64,000 nucleotides of DNA from Faecalibacterium sp. I3-3-33 (GTDB lineage: Bacteria; Bacillota; Clostridia; Oscillospirales; Ruminococcaceae): positions 744,001 to 808,000 of the forward strand of contig NZ_CP094469.1 in the NCBI RefSeq assembly GCF_023347295.1, read 5' to 3'. This document shows, piece after piece, positions 1 to 7,714 of the stretch. A model generated the notes under the pieces. The model was not told where the DNA came from, did not search any database, and worked only from the letters and a program-made list of their open reading frames with translations. A program made the translations under genes and the position numbers. Position 1 is the first letter of the stretch. The number at the start of each line of letters is the position of its first letter.

Positions 1-2
1 AT

Positions 3-107
3 TATCTCATCTACAATGACCCGCTTGGCTATGCCGATTTGATTCTGAATGGCAATCCGAAGGAATATCTGAGGAATGTGGCTGGAAGTCATGGGTTAGA
101 AAATTAA
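3..107 (+). CDS. C-terminal end of an unrecognised protein (5' truncated by window)
   Basis: An open frame enters from the left edge and gives about 34 residues ending in SHGLEN before TAA at 105-107. It is followed by two hairpins, the second a good terminator, so it looks like the genuine 3' end of a gene. The fragment (LGYADLILNGNPKEYL) is too short to assign to a family. No start is visible. Confidence 0.45.
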   Translation, partial: YLIYNDPLGYADLILNGNPKEYLRNVAGSHGLEN

Positions 108-121
108 AGGCAAAACAAAAA

Positions 122-152
122 CAGGGTGCGCCCCTGAATAGGACGCACCCTG
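122..152. terminator. 9-bp hairpin after the partial gene
   Basis: CAGGGTGCG (122-130) pairs perfectly with CGCACCCTG (144-152). A-rich tracts flank both sides, so it could weakly terminate in either direction. It lies just after the stop at 107. Confidence 0.35.
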
Positions 153-183
153 AAAAATCCACAGACGATAACGATATGTACAG

Positions 184-221
184 CAGGGAGTTCCCCAGCG
201 GGAACTTCCTGTTTTTCTTTT
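184..221 (+). terminator. Intrinsic terminator
   Basis: CAGGGAGTTCCC (184-195) pairs with GGGAACTTCCTG (200-211), with one G-U pair and a 4-nt loop, followed by TTTTTCTTTT. It ends transcription of the gene entering from the left. Confidence 0.8.
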
Positions 222-265
222 CCTGCAAGATGAGCCTGCTCCGCCTGCCATAGGCAAGCTGCTAT

Positions 266-307
266 AAAACGGCAAGGTCTCCCGCAATCAAGAAACCTTG
301 CCGTTTT
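266..307 (-). terminator. 13-bp hairpin terminator of the Tp47-domain gene
   Basis: AAAACGGCAAGGT (266-278) is perfectly complementary to ACCTTGCCGTTTT (295-307). Read on the minus strand it follows the stop codon at 347 and ends in a U-run. The symmetry could also let it act on plus. Confidence 0.75.
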
Positions 308-346
308 GTGCTATATGTTGGCTGAATCAGGCGGCTTTCTGCAAAC

Positions 347-1183
347 TTACAGCGCCACGCTGACCGGCAGAACATACACACCGTCGGCGGTGTAGAAGGT
401 GATCTGAGTAACAGTCTTGCCGATGATGGATGCAAAATAAGGGTCATCGGCATTGAAGCCCAGCTTGGTACCATGCCAGATGTTGGTCACATGATGCAGG
501 CCGTACTCACTGCCATCGGCGGTGGTCAGCACTACGCCGTAGACCTTGTTGGCCTTGTAGTCCAGATCAAAACCGGAGATCTTCATTTCGTAGGTGGTGT
601 GGTGACCGTTGGTATTCAGCTCCACAGTGGTGCCCTCTACGGTGGTCTCAGTGGCATGGACCTTGCCAAACTCCCACTTGCCGCTCAGCAGGTTATACCA
701 TGCGGTGATATAGTAGGCAGGGGTCTCGCTGAGCTTGTAGTAAGCGTAGCTCTCGTTCTCAAACAAGGCATCTGCGCCGGTGTAGGTGGTGGTGGATTCC
801 TTGCCCTTCAGGGTAACGGTAATGTCGTAGCTGTCGGCATCGGTAACCTGTTTTGCGTTCTTGAGCGCCCACGGGGTCAGCACCTTGACCGGGAAGGAAA
901 CGCCGGTGATGTCGGTGCCATCTGCGTTGACGTGGTAGGAACCGGCGGCAAGCTTGCCCGCACGGGTCTTGTTCTTGGTGGCGCTGGTCACAGCGTCGAT
1001 CTCAGATGCGTTGTCCACACCGGCAGCCTTGTAGAAGTCGGCGTAGGGAATGTTCATCTGAACATAGCTGGAGGTCAGGCAGTTCTCCTGCTCCACATCT
1101 TCCGCAGCGAAGGCCGGAACCGCCACGGCACATACCAGCATAGCGGCCGCAAGTGCACCTGCAAATACTTTTTTCAATCTCAT
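347..1183 (-). CDS. Secreted Tp47-type (penicillin-binding protein Tp47 domain) protein
   Basis: 278 aa. The N-terminus is a classic signal peptide (MRLKK, a hydrophobic Ala/Val stretch, then VPAFA before AEDVEQ), so the mature protein is exported. There is no lipobox Cys. The mature N-terminus contains QMNIPYADFYKAAG and DAVTSATKNKTRAG, which I recognise as typical of Firmicute proteins annotated with Treponema Tp47 domains. These are beta-rich modules whose penicillin-binding role outside Treponema is unproven. The 3' end has a strong terminator. A sigma-A-like promoter at 1307-1335 (minus) drives it, and two DtxR-like palindromes lie between the transcription start and the ATG. That suggests metal-dependent expression. 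Family call is from memory of motifs; function is unknown. Confidence 0.75.
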   Translation of the reverse strand: MRLKKVFAGALAAAMLVCAVAVPAFAAEDVEQENCLTSSYVQMNIPYADFYKAAGVDNASEIDAVTSATKNKTRAGKLAAGSYHVNADGTDITGVSFPVKVLTPWALKNAKQVTDADSYDITVTLKGKESTTTYTGADALFENESYAYYKLSETPAYYITAWYNLLSGKWEFGKVHATETTVEGTTVELNTNGHHTTYEMKISGFDLDYKANKVYGVVLTTADGSEYGLHHVTNIWHGTKLGFNADDPYFASIIGKTVTQITFYTADGVYVLPVSVAL

Positions 1184-1220
1184 CGTAACACACCTCTATC
1201 TTTATTTCTAAAAACATCTA

Positions 1221-1236
1221 GTTAGCCTGTCCTAAC
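1221..1236. promoter_or_regulatory. DtxR/IdeR-like operator, site 1
   Basis: GTTAGCCTGTCCTAAC is a GTTAG-N6-CTAAC palindrome in the 5' leader of the minus-strand Tp47 gene. Read on minus, TTAGGACAGGCTAAC matches 14 of 19 positions of the DtxR/IdeR consensus by eye. It lies exactly 60 bp from site 2, on the same DNA face. Confidence 0.5.
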
Positions 1237-1280
1237 AATGCGCGCAAAGAAAAAACTGCGGGAGAAGTATCCCTCAGATA

Positions 1281-1296
1281 GTTAGGTTGGGCTAAT
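1281..1296. promoter_or_regulatory. DtxR/IdeR-like operator, site 2
   Basis: GTTAGGTTGGGCTAAT has the same half-sites. TTAGGTTGGGCTAA is close to the iron-box core. It sits immediately downstream of the minus -10 element (1307-1312), so a bound repressor would block initiation or early elongation toward the Tp47 gene. Confidence 0.55.
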
Positions 1297-1306
1297 TGAC
1301 AAAACT

Positions 1307-1335
1307 AAAATAGCACGCCCACAGGGCATTGTCAA
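1307..1335 (-). promoter_or_regulatory. Sigma-A-type promoter for the Tp47 gene
   Basis: On minus, TTGACA (1335-1330), a 17-nt spacer and TATTTT (1312-1307). The expected start is near 1300, giving a leader of about 115 nt containing operator sites 2 and 1. Confidence 0.65.
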
Positions 1336-1459
1336 GCAGAAACCGACAAGTTTACAGAGGTGAATTTTTTGATGTGGGATACGATCTGCATTTTTTATGC
1401 CGCAGAGAAAGCTCCAATAACGAAATCTTTTTCAAAATCTCCGAAAATGCCTAAAATCC

Positions 1460-1488
1460 TTGACAGAGGCAACAGCAGGGCGTATTAT
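1460..1488 (+). promoter_or_regulatory. Sigma-A-type promoter for the methyltransferase operon
   Basis: TTGACA (1460-1465), 17-nt spacer, TATTAT (1483-1488). The start would be near 1495. A small CCGCT/AGCGG hairpin with a T-run (1502-1521) follows directly and could attenuate. Confidence 0.7.
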
Positions 1489-1533
1489 TTTGGCAGAAGG
1501 ACCGCTGAGAAGCGGCTTTTTACAAGACTGAAA

Positions 1534-1549
1534 GTTAGCTATATCTAAC
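1534..1549. promoter_or_regulatory. DtxR/IdeR-like operator, site 3
   Basis: GTTAGCTATATCTAAC, extending to AAGTTAG/CTAACTT (1532-1551), is the most symmetric of the three palindromes. It lies about 40 nt downstream of the predicted start of the plus operon, so both divergent units share the motif. Confidence 0.55.
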
Positions 1550-1646
1550 TTACGCACGAGGAATTGCTGGCCTGTCACCCGGAGCAGTGGGCGCAGCTGG
1601 TAAAAAGCATTGCATTGTGAACGATAAACAGAAAGAAGGTAGGGTT

Positions 1647-2255
1647 ATGTCCTTTTTTGAAAACACCCGAAAGCCCGTAGGACTTGGCGGGAAGATCATG
1701 GTTGTCATGATGAACTTTGGACACAGCGCAATGGCAGAATGGGGGCTGCGCTTTTTACAGCTTGCCCCGAATGCCATGGTGCTGGACTGCGGCTGCGGCG
1801 GTGGAGCGAACATTAAGACACTGTTGAAACTGTGTCCCAAAGGCAAGGTGCAGGGCATCGACTACTCAGCCGTCAGCGTGGAAAAAACGCGAAAAGTCAA
1901 TGCCAGAGCCATTGCGGCAGGACGGTGTACCGTGCAGCAGGCAAGTGTGGCAGAGCTGCCGTTTGAAGCGGAGCAGTTTGATGTGGCGACCGCCTTTGAA
2001 ACAGTCTATTTCTGGCCGGAGCTTGCGCAGAATTTCAGAGAGGTCTATCGGGTGCTGAAGCCCGGCGGGACTTTTTTCATCTGTAACGAAGCAAACGGCG
2101 AAACGACAAAAGACGATAAATGGACACAGATCATCGATGGCATGATCATCTATACGGATACTGCACTGAAAGAGTATCTGGAACAAGCGGGATTTTGTCA
2201 GATTCAAAGCCACAAAAACAAAAAGGGCTGGCTTTGCATCACAGCACAGAAATAA
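1647..2255 (+). CDS. Class I SAM-dependent methyltransferase
   Basis: 202 aa from the ATG at 1647, which follows a GAAGGTAGGG ribosome site; an in-frame ATG 60 nt upstream lacks one. The SAM-binding motif I is VLDCGCGGGANI near residue 52. Motif II/post-I GIDYSAVSV and the RVLKPGGTFFICNE segment near residue 140 are typical of Methyltransf_11-like enzymes. Substrate is unknown. First gene of an operon running to 5287 behind a promoter and DtxR-like site 3. Confidence 0.85.
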   Translation: MSFFENTRKPVGLGGKIMVVMMNFGHSAMAEWGLRFLQLAPNAMVLDCGCGGGANIKTLLKLCPKGKVQGIDYSAVSVEKTRKVNARAIAAGRCTVQQASVAELPFEAEQFDVATAFETVYFWPELAQNFREVYRVLKPGGTFFICNEANGETTKDDKWTQIIDGMIIYTDTALKEYLEQAGFCQIQSHKNKKGWLCITAQK

Positions 2256-2264
2256 GGTGCGATC

Positions 2265-2600
2265 ATGTCGAAAAAGGCAACGGAATTTCAAAGAAAAGCA
2301 ATGAGCCGGATGTACCGGGCATTCAGCACCGCCCAAAAGCACTGTGACACATGGCGTGATTACGAGATGTCGGTTGCGCCTTACGAAAACAGCAAGCCCA
2401 TCTATTATGAATTTACGGCGTGTCCGGCGGCAGAATTTGCCAAGCAGTTCGGATTTGCGGACATTATGCCCGCCCTGTGCGAGGACTTAAAGCCCTACAT
2501 TACTGCAAAAGACAAGCAGAAAAAGTGGCTGTTCGGCACGGTGGGGATGGCGGTCATTTCAGTAGTGCTGGCGACCATCATGATGACATTTATTCGCTGA
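2265..2600 (+). CDS. Short ATC-hydrolase-like protein with C-terminal membrane helix
   Basis: 111 aa. The middle (FTACPAAEFAKQFGFADIMPALCEDL, about residues 50-75) resembles the Cys-containing C-terminal part of the L-2-amino-thiazoline-4-carboxylate hydrolase-like family also seen in the gene at 4184. The expected distal Cys-Asp motif is replaced by a single transmembrane helix (about residues 89-109). It therefore looks like a truncated or repurposed, membrane-tethered relative. It starts 9 nt after the methyltransferase stop and is followed 13 nt later by a second methyltransferase. Hydrolase activity is doubtful. Confidence 0.65.
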   Translation: MSKKATEFQRKAMSRMYRAFSTAQKHCDTWRDYEMSVAPYENSKPIYYEFTACPAAEFAKQFGFADIMPALCEDLKPYITAKDKQKKWLFGTVGMAVISVVLATIMMTFIR

Positions 2601-2613
2601 AAAGAGGATACCC

Positions 2614-3456
2614 ATGAAATACAAAATCGAGAAAAACACCGTGCAGGAGACGCTGATCCTCCCGCTGTATTCCCGGAAGCTGTGTACGGAGCTGTACCCG
2701 AACCTTTACCGGGATGAAACCGCGGTTCGTCTGCTCGACCAGATCGACTACGATTTTTCAGGGGCGGAGAAAAGCTCCCGCAGTCTGATGCAGCGGTTCG
2801 GTGCGCTGGAGGTGGCCATGCGGCAGAACGACCTTACCTTTGAGGTGCAGGCGTACCTGAAAACGCACCCCTGTGCGGCAGTGGTCAATCTGGGCTGCGG
2901 GCTGGATAACACCGGCAGAGCCTGCGACAACGGCAGATGCAAGTTATACAATCTGGACTTCCCGGATGTGATTGCCTTGCGTCAGCAGCTGCTGCCCGCC
3001 GGGGAGCGGGAGCAAAACATCCCCTGCGATCTGAAAGACCCCGCATGGTTTGACAAGATCGATGCCTCCGGCGGGGCAGTGTTCTTTGCCTCCGGGGTGT
3101 TCTATTACTTTCTGACGGAACAGGTCAGGGCGCTGGTGCAGGGGATGGCAGATGCTTTTCCCGGCGGGGTGCTGGTCTTTGATGCTGCCAACCGTACGGC
3201 GGTGAAGATGATCGCCAAAACGTGGCTCAGGACGGCAAAAATCAAGGATGTGGGAGCATATTTCGCGGTTTCGGATGCTCCCAAGGAGATTGGCGAGTGG
3301 GACAGCCGGTTACGGGTATCCAGCAGGGGCTATATGCTGGGCTACAACGATTTGAAAGACCCTTCTGTCAGCGGCTTTTTCCGCTTCCTCGCCAAGGTCG
3401 GGGACAACGGGATGAAAATGCAGATCGTGAAAATCGGATTTGGAGGCAAGCAATGA
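2614..3456 (+). CDS. LCM/TcmP-type SAM-dependent methyltransferase
   Basis: 280 aa. An N-terminal helical segment (TVQETLILPLYSRKLCTELY) and a Rossmann SAM site VVNLGCGLDNTG (about residues 91-102), then LYNLDFPDVIALRQQLLP, match the leucine carboxyl methyltransferase/COG3315 family of O-methyltransferases. Such enzymes often act on small molecules; the substrate here is unknown. RBS AGAGGA precedes the ATG. The stop overlaps the next start in ATGA, implying translational coupling. Confidence 0.8.
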   Translation: MKYKIEKNTVQETLILPLYSRKLCTELYPNLYRDETAVRLLDQIDYDFSGAEKSSRSLMQRFGALEVAMRQNDLTFEVQAYLKTHPCAAVVNLGCGLDNTGRACDNGRCKLYNLDFPDVIALRQQLLPAGEREQNIPCDLKDPAWFDKIDASGGAVFFASGVFYYFLTEQVRALVQGMADAFPGGVLVFDAANRTAVKMIAKTWLRTAKIKDVGAYFAVSDAPKEIGEWDSRLRVSSRGYMLGYNDLKDPSVSGFFRFLAKVGDNGMKMQIVKIGFGGKQ

Positions 3457-4187
3457 AACTGAGCAAAGAAAAACGAGCGCTTATTGCGGGCGTGATTGGA
3501 TGCTTGCTCTATGTGATCGGCGACTTTTTGTTTGCGGCGACAGGGGAAACACAAAGCACCGAATCCATCGGGTTGATGGTCAAAGTCGCCTATCTTGATA
3601 TGGCGACCTGGCGCATGGTGGTCAGCGTCATCTGCGGCGTGCTGGGAACAGCACTCTATTACATCGGATTTCACCAGATGTGGAAGCTCCTGAAGATGCA
3701 TCTCACCCAACCGAAGCAGCAGAAATGGGTCAAGCTGTTTCAGATTGCCTATCTTACCGGCACGGTCTGCTGGGGCTATGTTCATGCTATGTTTACGAAC
3801 ATGGCGTTGATTTTCAAGTTTACCTTTGAGAAATACTGCGATATGCAGGCTGCGGCTGAAATCGCCAACAAGGTGTTTTACTGCAACGCCGCGCCGCTGC
3901 TGGCGGCGTATTTGCTCTGCGATGTGCTGCTTTCTGCCGTGATGATCGTGATGGTCTGGAAAAGGATGCTCCCGCTGAAAAACACAGCACAGCGGATATT
4001 GGCATCCTTCTGCAACCCCATCGTTTTTACGGGGATTGTGGGAAATCTCTTCACGCTTCTGCCGTGGCCGTTGGATCAGATCGATCACGGCACGGAATCC
4101 GCCGGACACCTGCTGGTTTTGGTATTGGGGCTGGTTTTGCTGCGGGAGATGGCAAAATGCGGAGAATGTAAGGAGACCGTGCAATGA
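3453..4187 (+). CDS. DUF6796-like multipass membrane protein
   Basis: 244 aa starting at the ATG that overlaps the preceding stop (GGAGG at 3442-3446). About six to seven hydrophobic helices are visible, beginning with AGVIGCLLYVIGDFLFAAT and ending with LLVLVLGLVLLREM. The opening KLSKEKRALIAG plus the GD/TWR pattern resembles DUF6796 proteins, which are found near methyltransferases and ATC-hydrolase-like genes. Function unknown. Its stop again overlaps the next start (ATGA). Confidence 0.7.
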   Translation: MKLSKEKRALIAGVIGCLLYVIGDFLFAATGETQSTESIGLMVKVAYLDMATWRMVVSVICGVLGTALYYIGFHQMWKLLKMHLTQPKQQKWVKLFQIAYLTGTVCWGYVHAMFTNMALIFKFTFEKYCDMQAAAEIANKVFYCNAAPLLAAYLLCDVLLSAVMIVMVWKRMLPLKNTAQRILASFCNPIVFTGIVGNLFTLLPWPLDQIDHGTESAGHLLVLVLGLVLLREMAKCGECKETVQ

Positions 4188-4816
4188 AATACATGGGTAT
4201 GCCTATGGGAATGTGGGTGCTGTTTGTTGGTTCTTTTCAAAAGCAGCTGACCGCTGTGCTGGGCTATGATGCAGCCACCGCAAGAGCCATCACGAAAAAG
4301 GCAAAGCCGCAATACCGGCAGATCATTCGCAGGCTGCCGGAGTTTGAAAAAGCGGACCGCTTCAAGATGAACATCGTCAACTGCGCAATGCTCGGCGCGT
4401 TCATCCTCTCCATGCCGCAGCGCCCGGCGGTGGACCGCCTGACAGATTACTACGCAAAGGCGATGATGACAGCGCCCATGCAGTGGTTCTGCCGCAAGAG
4501 CGGAAAAAGCAAATTTACCGCAAAGGACATTGCCGCCATGAAAGCCACTGCCGCCCTGAAAGCTGCCGACCGCAACCCCTACTCGTGGAACATGGACTTT
4601 TACGAATACCCGGATGGCAGCGGCTACGAGGGACGCTTTACAAAATGCGGCATCTGCGTGCTGATGAAGGAGCTGGGTCTGTACGACCTGACCCCCGCTT
4701 TGTGCCATCTGGACTACACCATGAGCGAAGCAGGCGGTGTGACAAATTTTGTGCGGCAGTATACCCTTGCTTCCGGCGGACCCTACTGCGACTGCGGGTA
4801 CAAAAGAAAGGGGTGA
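4184..4816 (+). CDS. L-2-amino-thiazoline-4-carboxylic acid hydrolase-like protein
   Basis: 210 aa. The C-terminal half carries family hallmarks: FTKCGICVLMKELGLYDLTP, ALCHLDYTMSEAGG and the terminal RQYTLASGGPYCDCGY. Conserved Cys, Asp and Cys-Asp/Cys residues are present, so it is the one complete copy among three related genes in this operon. Founding members hydrolyse a cysteine precursor, but most family members are of unknown activity, so the name should be read as family membership only. Translationally coupled to the upstream membrane protein. Confidence 0.75.
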   Translation: MKYMGMPMGMWVLFVGSFQKQLTAVLGYDAATARAITKKAKPQYRQIIRRLPEFEKADRFKMNIVNCAMLGAFILSMPQRPAVDRLTDYYAKAMMTAPMQWFCRKSGKSKFTAKDIAAMKATAALKAADRNPYSWNMDFYEYPDGSGYEGRFTKCGICVLMKELGLYDLTPALCHLDYTMSEAGGVTNFVRQYTLASGGPYCDCGYKRKG

Positions 4817-4822
4817 CGGACG

Positions 4823-5287
4823 ATGAAGGCGAAGGAAACCTATCTTTCCCGTGACTTTCGGGAGACTGCGGCGCAACGCTTTCCTACGCAGACAAAGGAA
4901 CTGAACACCGCTTTTGATATGCGCCTGAATGCGCTGCTGGCTGAAAATGCAGATGCAAGCAAGGAAAAGCAATACCACCTCAAGCGGCAGATCTTGCCGG
5001 GCATTGCGGCCTACGAGACCTTGCAGCGGGTCATGCCGAAAGAGGAGGCACTGCAAACCGTTCACGGCTATGTGGAGCGCTTGGCGAGAACGAGCCACAA
5101 ACAGCTTGCCGCCCTGCTGCACATACCGGGGCTTTACCGCCTTGTTCCCGGCGTTTTCGTCAAATCCACCCGGAGCGTTTTCGGCCCGGCGGCGGGCTTT
5201 GTCCCAAAAGAACTGCAGAGCAGTCGGCAAGCCAGAACTGGACGATCTGAGAAGGCGTGCAAAATTTATTTGGAAAAGGCTTTGTAA
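4823..5287 (+). CDS. N-terminal half of an ATC-hydrolase-like protein, probably 3' truncated
   Basis: 154 aa, starting 6 nt after the previous stop. The segment HLKRQILPGIAAYETLQRV and EEALQTVHGYVERL is the helical N-terminal part of the same family, running to FGPAAGFVPKELQSS. The last 25 residues are low-complexity and basic, and the Cys-containing C-terminal half is absent. A different frame stays open to 5468 with unrelated-looking sequence. A deletion or frameshift is likely. It may be a decaying gene or a stand-alone helper domain. Confidence 0.6.
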   Translation: MKAKETYLSRDFRETAAQRFPTQTKELNTAFDMRLNALLAENADASKEKQYHLKRQILPGIAAYETLQRVMPKEEALQTVHGYVERLARTSHKQLAALLHIPGLYRLVPGVFVKSTRSVFGPAAGFVPKELQSSRQARTGRSEKACKIYLEKAL

Positions 5288-5478
5288 TCTTCTGCAAAAT
5301 GTGGTATATAAAGTTCTCATTACCTTCAACTATAAAGAAGGAACACAGACCGTCACCTCTGGAGAAGCAACGGAAGCAGCATCCGAGGAAAATGGTTCGG
5401 ATTTGGATTGCTTTACTGCGGTGGAAAAGGGCATGACCTTTGCATTTACCATCCAGAAACAAGGATAAATAGCTTTTT

Positions 5479-5524
5479 GACCAAAGCGGTGGGCACCGTA
5501 AGGACTGCTGCTTTGGTCTTTTTT
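5479..5524 (+). terminator. Terminator of the methyltransferase operon
   Basis: GACCAAAGC (5479-5487) pairs with GCTTTGGTC (5510-5518), followed by six T residues. It closes the operon before mgtE. Confidence 0.75.
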
Positions 5525-5678
5525 GCTTTGACGGGGATTTTTGTGCCCGATTTTTTACAAAAAATTCACGCTGGCAGGGTTGCCGCTGCATACCGGATGT
5601 GCTATGATGAGGTGCAAAATTTGAAGCGGAGCGATGAATCTTGGTTTGTCGAGCTCGCGGAATCAGGAGGAACTACCC

Positions 5679-7055
5679 ATGCAGAAGAATTATGTACAGG
5701 AAATTCTGAGCATCATTCACAGCGGTCTGCCCAAGGCAGAGCTGGCCGAAAAACTGTCTGATTACCATGAAAAGGATCTGGCAGATGCGTTGGAGGCGCT
5801 GACCCCCGCTGAACGGCAGTCACTCTATTCCATTCTGGGTGTGGATACCGTTGCCGAGATCTTTACCTACCTGGACGATGCCGAGCCGTACCTGAAGGAG
5901 CTGCCCAGCCACGAAGCCGCAAAGGTCATTTCCAACATGGACTCGGACGATGCGGTGGATGCACTGGAGGACCTTGACGATACCGATAAGAACGAGATCG
6001 TCAATAAGCTGGACAAAGACTCGGTGGAAGATGTGAAGATGCTGCTCTCCTATGACGAGGATGAGATCGGCAGCAGAATGACCACCAACTACATCTCCAT
6101 CAAAAACGATATGACCATCCGGCAGGCGATGAGCGAGCTGGTGAAACAGGCTGGAGAAAACGACAATATCTCCACCCTGTATGTAGTGGACGAAAACGAG
6201 CACTTCTACGGTGCCATCGACCTGAAAGACCTCATCATTGCCCGGGCAGAGGAGAGCTTGGAAAGCCTGATCGTCCGCTCCTATCCCTATGTCACCGACC
6301 GGGAGCAGATCAGCGATTGTATCGACCGTATCGTGGACTACGCGGAGCGCAGCCTGCCGGTGCTGAACGATGCCGGTAAGCTGGTGGGCATCATCACCTC
6401 GTCCGATGTGGTCGAGCTGGTCGATGATGAGATGGGCGATGACTACGCAAAGCTGGGCGGCTTGACCGGCGAGGAAGATCTGAACGAAAGCGTTTTTGAA
6501 AGTGTGAAAAAGCGTCTCCCGTGGCTGATCGCGCTGCTGTTCCTCGGGATGCTGGTCTCCTCGGTCGTCGGCGCGTTTGAATCGGTGGTGGCGGTACTGC
6601 CGGTGGTCATCTGCTTCCAGTCGATGGTGCTGGATATGGCCGGTAACGTCGGCACCCAGTCGCTGGCCGTGACCATCCGTGTGCTGGTGGACGAAAACCT
6701 GACCCTTTCCAAAAAATTGCAGCTGCTCTGGAAGGAGACCCGCGTGGGGCTTTTGAACGGTGCCATTCTGGCCGTGATGGCCTTGGGCTTTCTGGGCTGC
6801 TACATCCACTTTTTCAAGGGCTACGTCTGGACCTCGGCGTTTTTGCTGTCCGGCTGTGTTGGCCTGTCGCTGATCGTGTCCATGGTCATTTCCAGTCTGG
6901 TGGGCACGCTGATCCCGATGCTGTTCCACAAGATCCATATCGACCCGGCGGTTGCCTCCGGCCCGCTGATCACTACGATCAACGATCTGGTGGCGGTCGT
7001 GGTCTACTATGGCCTTGCCATGGTCGTGCTGATCGATCTGTTCCACCTTGCATAA
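5679..7055 (+). CDS. mgtE: Magnesium channel/transporter MgtE
   Basis: 458 aa. Start chosen at 5679 because AGGAGG lies at 5665-5670; an in-frame upstream ATG has no such site. Domain order fits MgtE: N-terminal superhelical domain (to about 115, with acidic DSDDAVDALEDLDDTDKNE), two CBS domains (about 120-255), a connecting helix, then five membrane helices. These include FESVVAVLPVVICFQSMVLD, AGNVGTQSLAVTIR and the C-terminal NDLVAVVVYYGLA with the conserved ND pair of the pore. It imports Mg2+ and is gated by the cytosolic domains. No M-box riboswitch was recognised upstream. Confidence 0.93.
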   Translation: MQKNYVQEILSIIHSGLPKAELAEKLSDYHEKDLADALEALTPAERQSLYSILGVDTVAEIFTYLDDAEPYLKELPSHEAAKVISNMDSDDAVDALEDLDDTDKNEIVNKLDKDSVEDVKMLLSYDEDEIGSRMTTNYISIKNDMTIRQAMSELVKQAGENDNISTLYVVDENEHFYGAIDLKDLIIARAEESLESLIVRSYPYVTDREQISDCIDRIVDYAERSLPVLNDAGKLVGIITSSDVVELVDDEMGDDYAKLGGLTGEEDLNESVFESVKKRLPWLIALLFLGMLVSSVVGAFESVVAVLPVVICFQSMVLDMAGNVGTQSLAVTIRVLVDENLTLSKKLQLLWKETRVGLLNGAILAVMALGFLGCYIHFFKGYVWTSAFLLSGCVGLSLIVSMVISSLVGTLIPMLFHKIHIDPAVASGPLITTINDLVAVVVYYGLAMVVLIDLFHLA

Positions 7056-7066
7056 CGGGTGCATCC

Positions 7067-7099
7067 AGCAGGGCGTTCCCCATGCGGGAGCGCCCTGCT
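7067..7099 (+). terminator. Hairpin after mgtE
   Basis: AGCAGGGCGTTCCC (7067-7080) pairs with GGGAGCGCCCTGCT (7086-7099), one G-U pair, short T-run. Confidence 0.65.
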
Positions 7100-7183
7100 T
7101 TGCTTTAAGAGATTTAAATACCCAGAGCATAGCGGGGAGCATTCAGGCGCGTCCCAGCCCAAAGGGCAGCCGCAGACAAAAGA

Positions 7184-7219
7184 AAAAGCGACGACCCGTG
7201 CAGGTGGGTCATCGCTTTT
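7184..7219 (+). terminator. Second terminator-like hairpin
   Basis: AAAAGCGA-C-GACCC (7184-7197) pairs with GGGTC-A-TCGCTTTT (7206-7219), one mismatch, with flanking A and T tracts, so it may work on both strands. Confidence 0.6.
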
Positions 7220-7597
7220 CTCGTCCCTTGCGGGACAGGCAGGGTAAATGATAAGAAGGTAAATGAAGAAAATAGCAAGGTAAAAACAAAGGCGTGTGCG
7301 GAGCCGAAGTTACTGCTCCAAAGTGAAGATGTATCCAAGTTTCGCTTTTGTTGGATACAACATACCACTTTAGAACAGAAATTGCAAGAGGTTTTTTAAA
7401 AATTTTACTCAAAATTGCGCGGGAAATCGCATTTTTGTAGAAACGCACAAATTTTACGGAAAGTTCCCGGCAAACTGACGAACAAGCATAAAACAGAACA
7501 GCAGTTGCAAAACCGCACCGGGACACCTTTATAAAACCGGCGGGCAATGGGAGATAGGCATGGAAAGCTGATTTTCGTGGGATGTGGCTTGCACCGC
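7220..7597. other. AT-richer non-coding stretch
   Basis: About 380 bp with clearly lower GC than its neighbours. I see only a 9-bp inverted repeat (TGTATCCAA 7330-7338 / TTGGATACA 7351-7359) and a possible weak promoter (TTGCAA 7505, TTTATA 7528). No convincing gene on either strand. Confidence 0.4.
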
Positions 7598-7626
7598 TTT
7601 ACAAGCAGCCGGTGGTGTGTTAAGAT
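7598..7626 (+). promoter_or_regulatory. Candidate promoter of the MATE gene
   Basis: TTTACA (7598-7603), 17-nt spacer, TAAGAT (7621-7626), about 90 nt upstream of the chosen start. Confidence 0.4.
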
Positions 7627-7714
7627 GGACACATCTGCTGCAACCGGAAAAATACCCATACCGGGCAGCGGCGGCGTACCGGAAAAGTGTCCGGTGCCGG
7701 GAGGGGAGAAACGG

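Noticed and set aside
5525..5678. M-box magnesium riboswitch before mgtE
   Set aside because: The gap is short and shows neither the M-box conserved blocks nor a terminator between it and mgtE.
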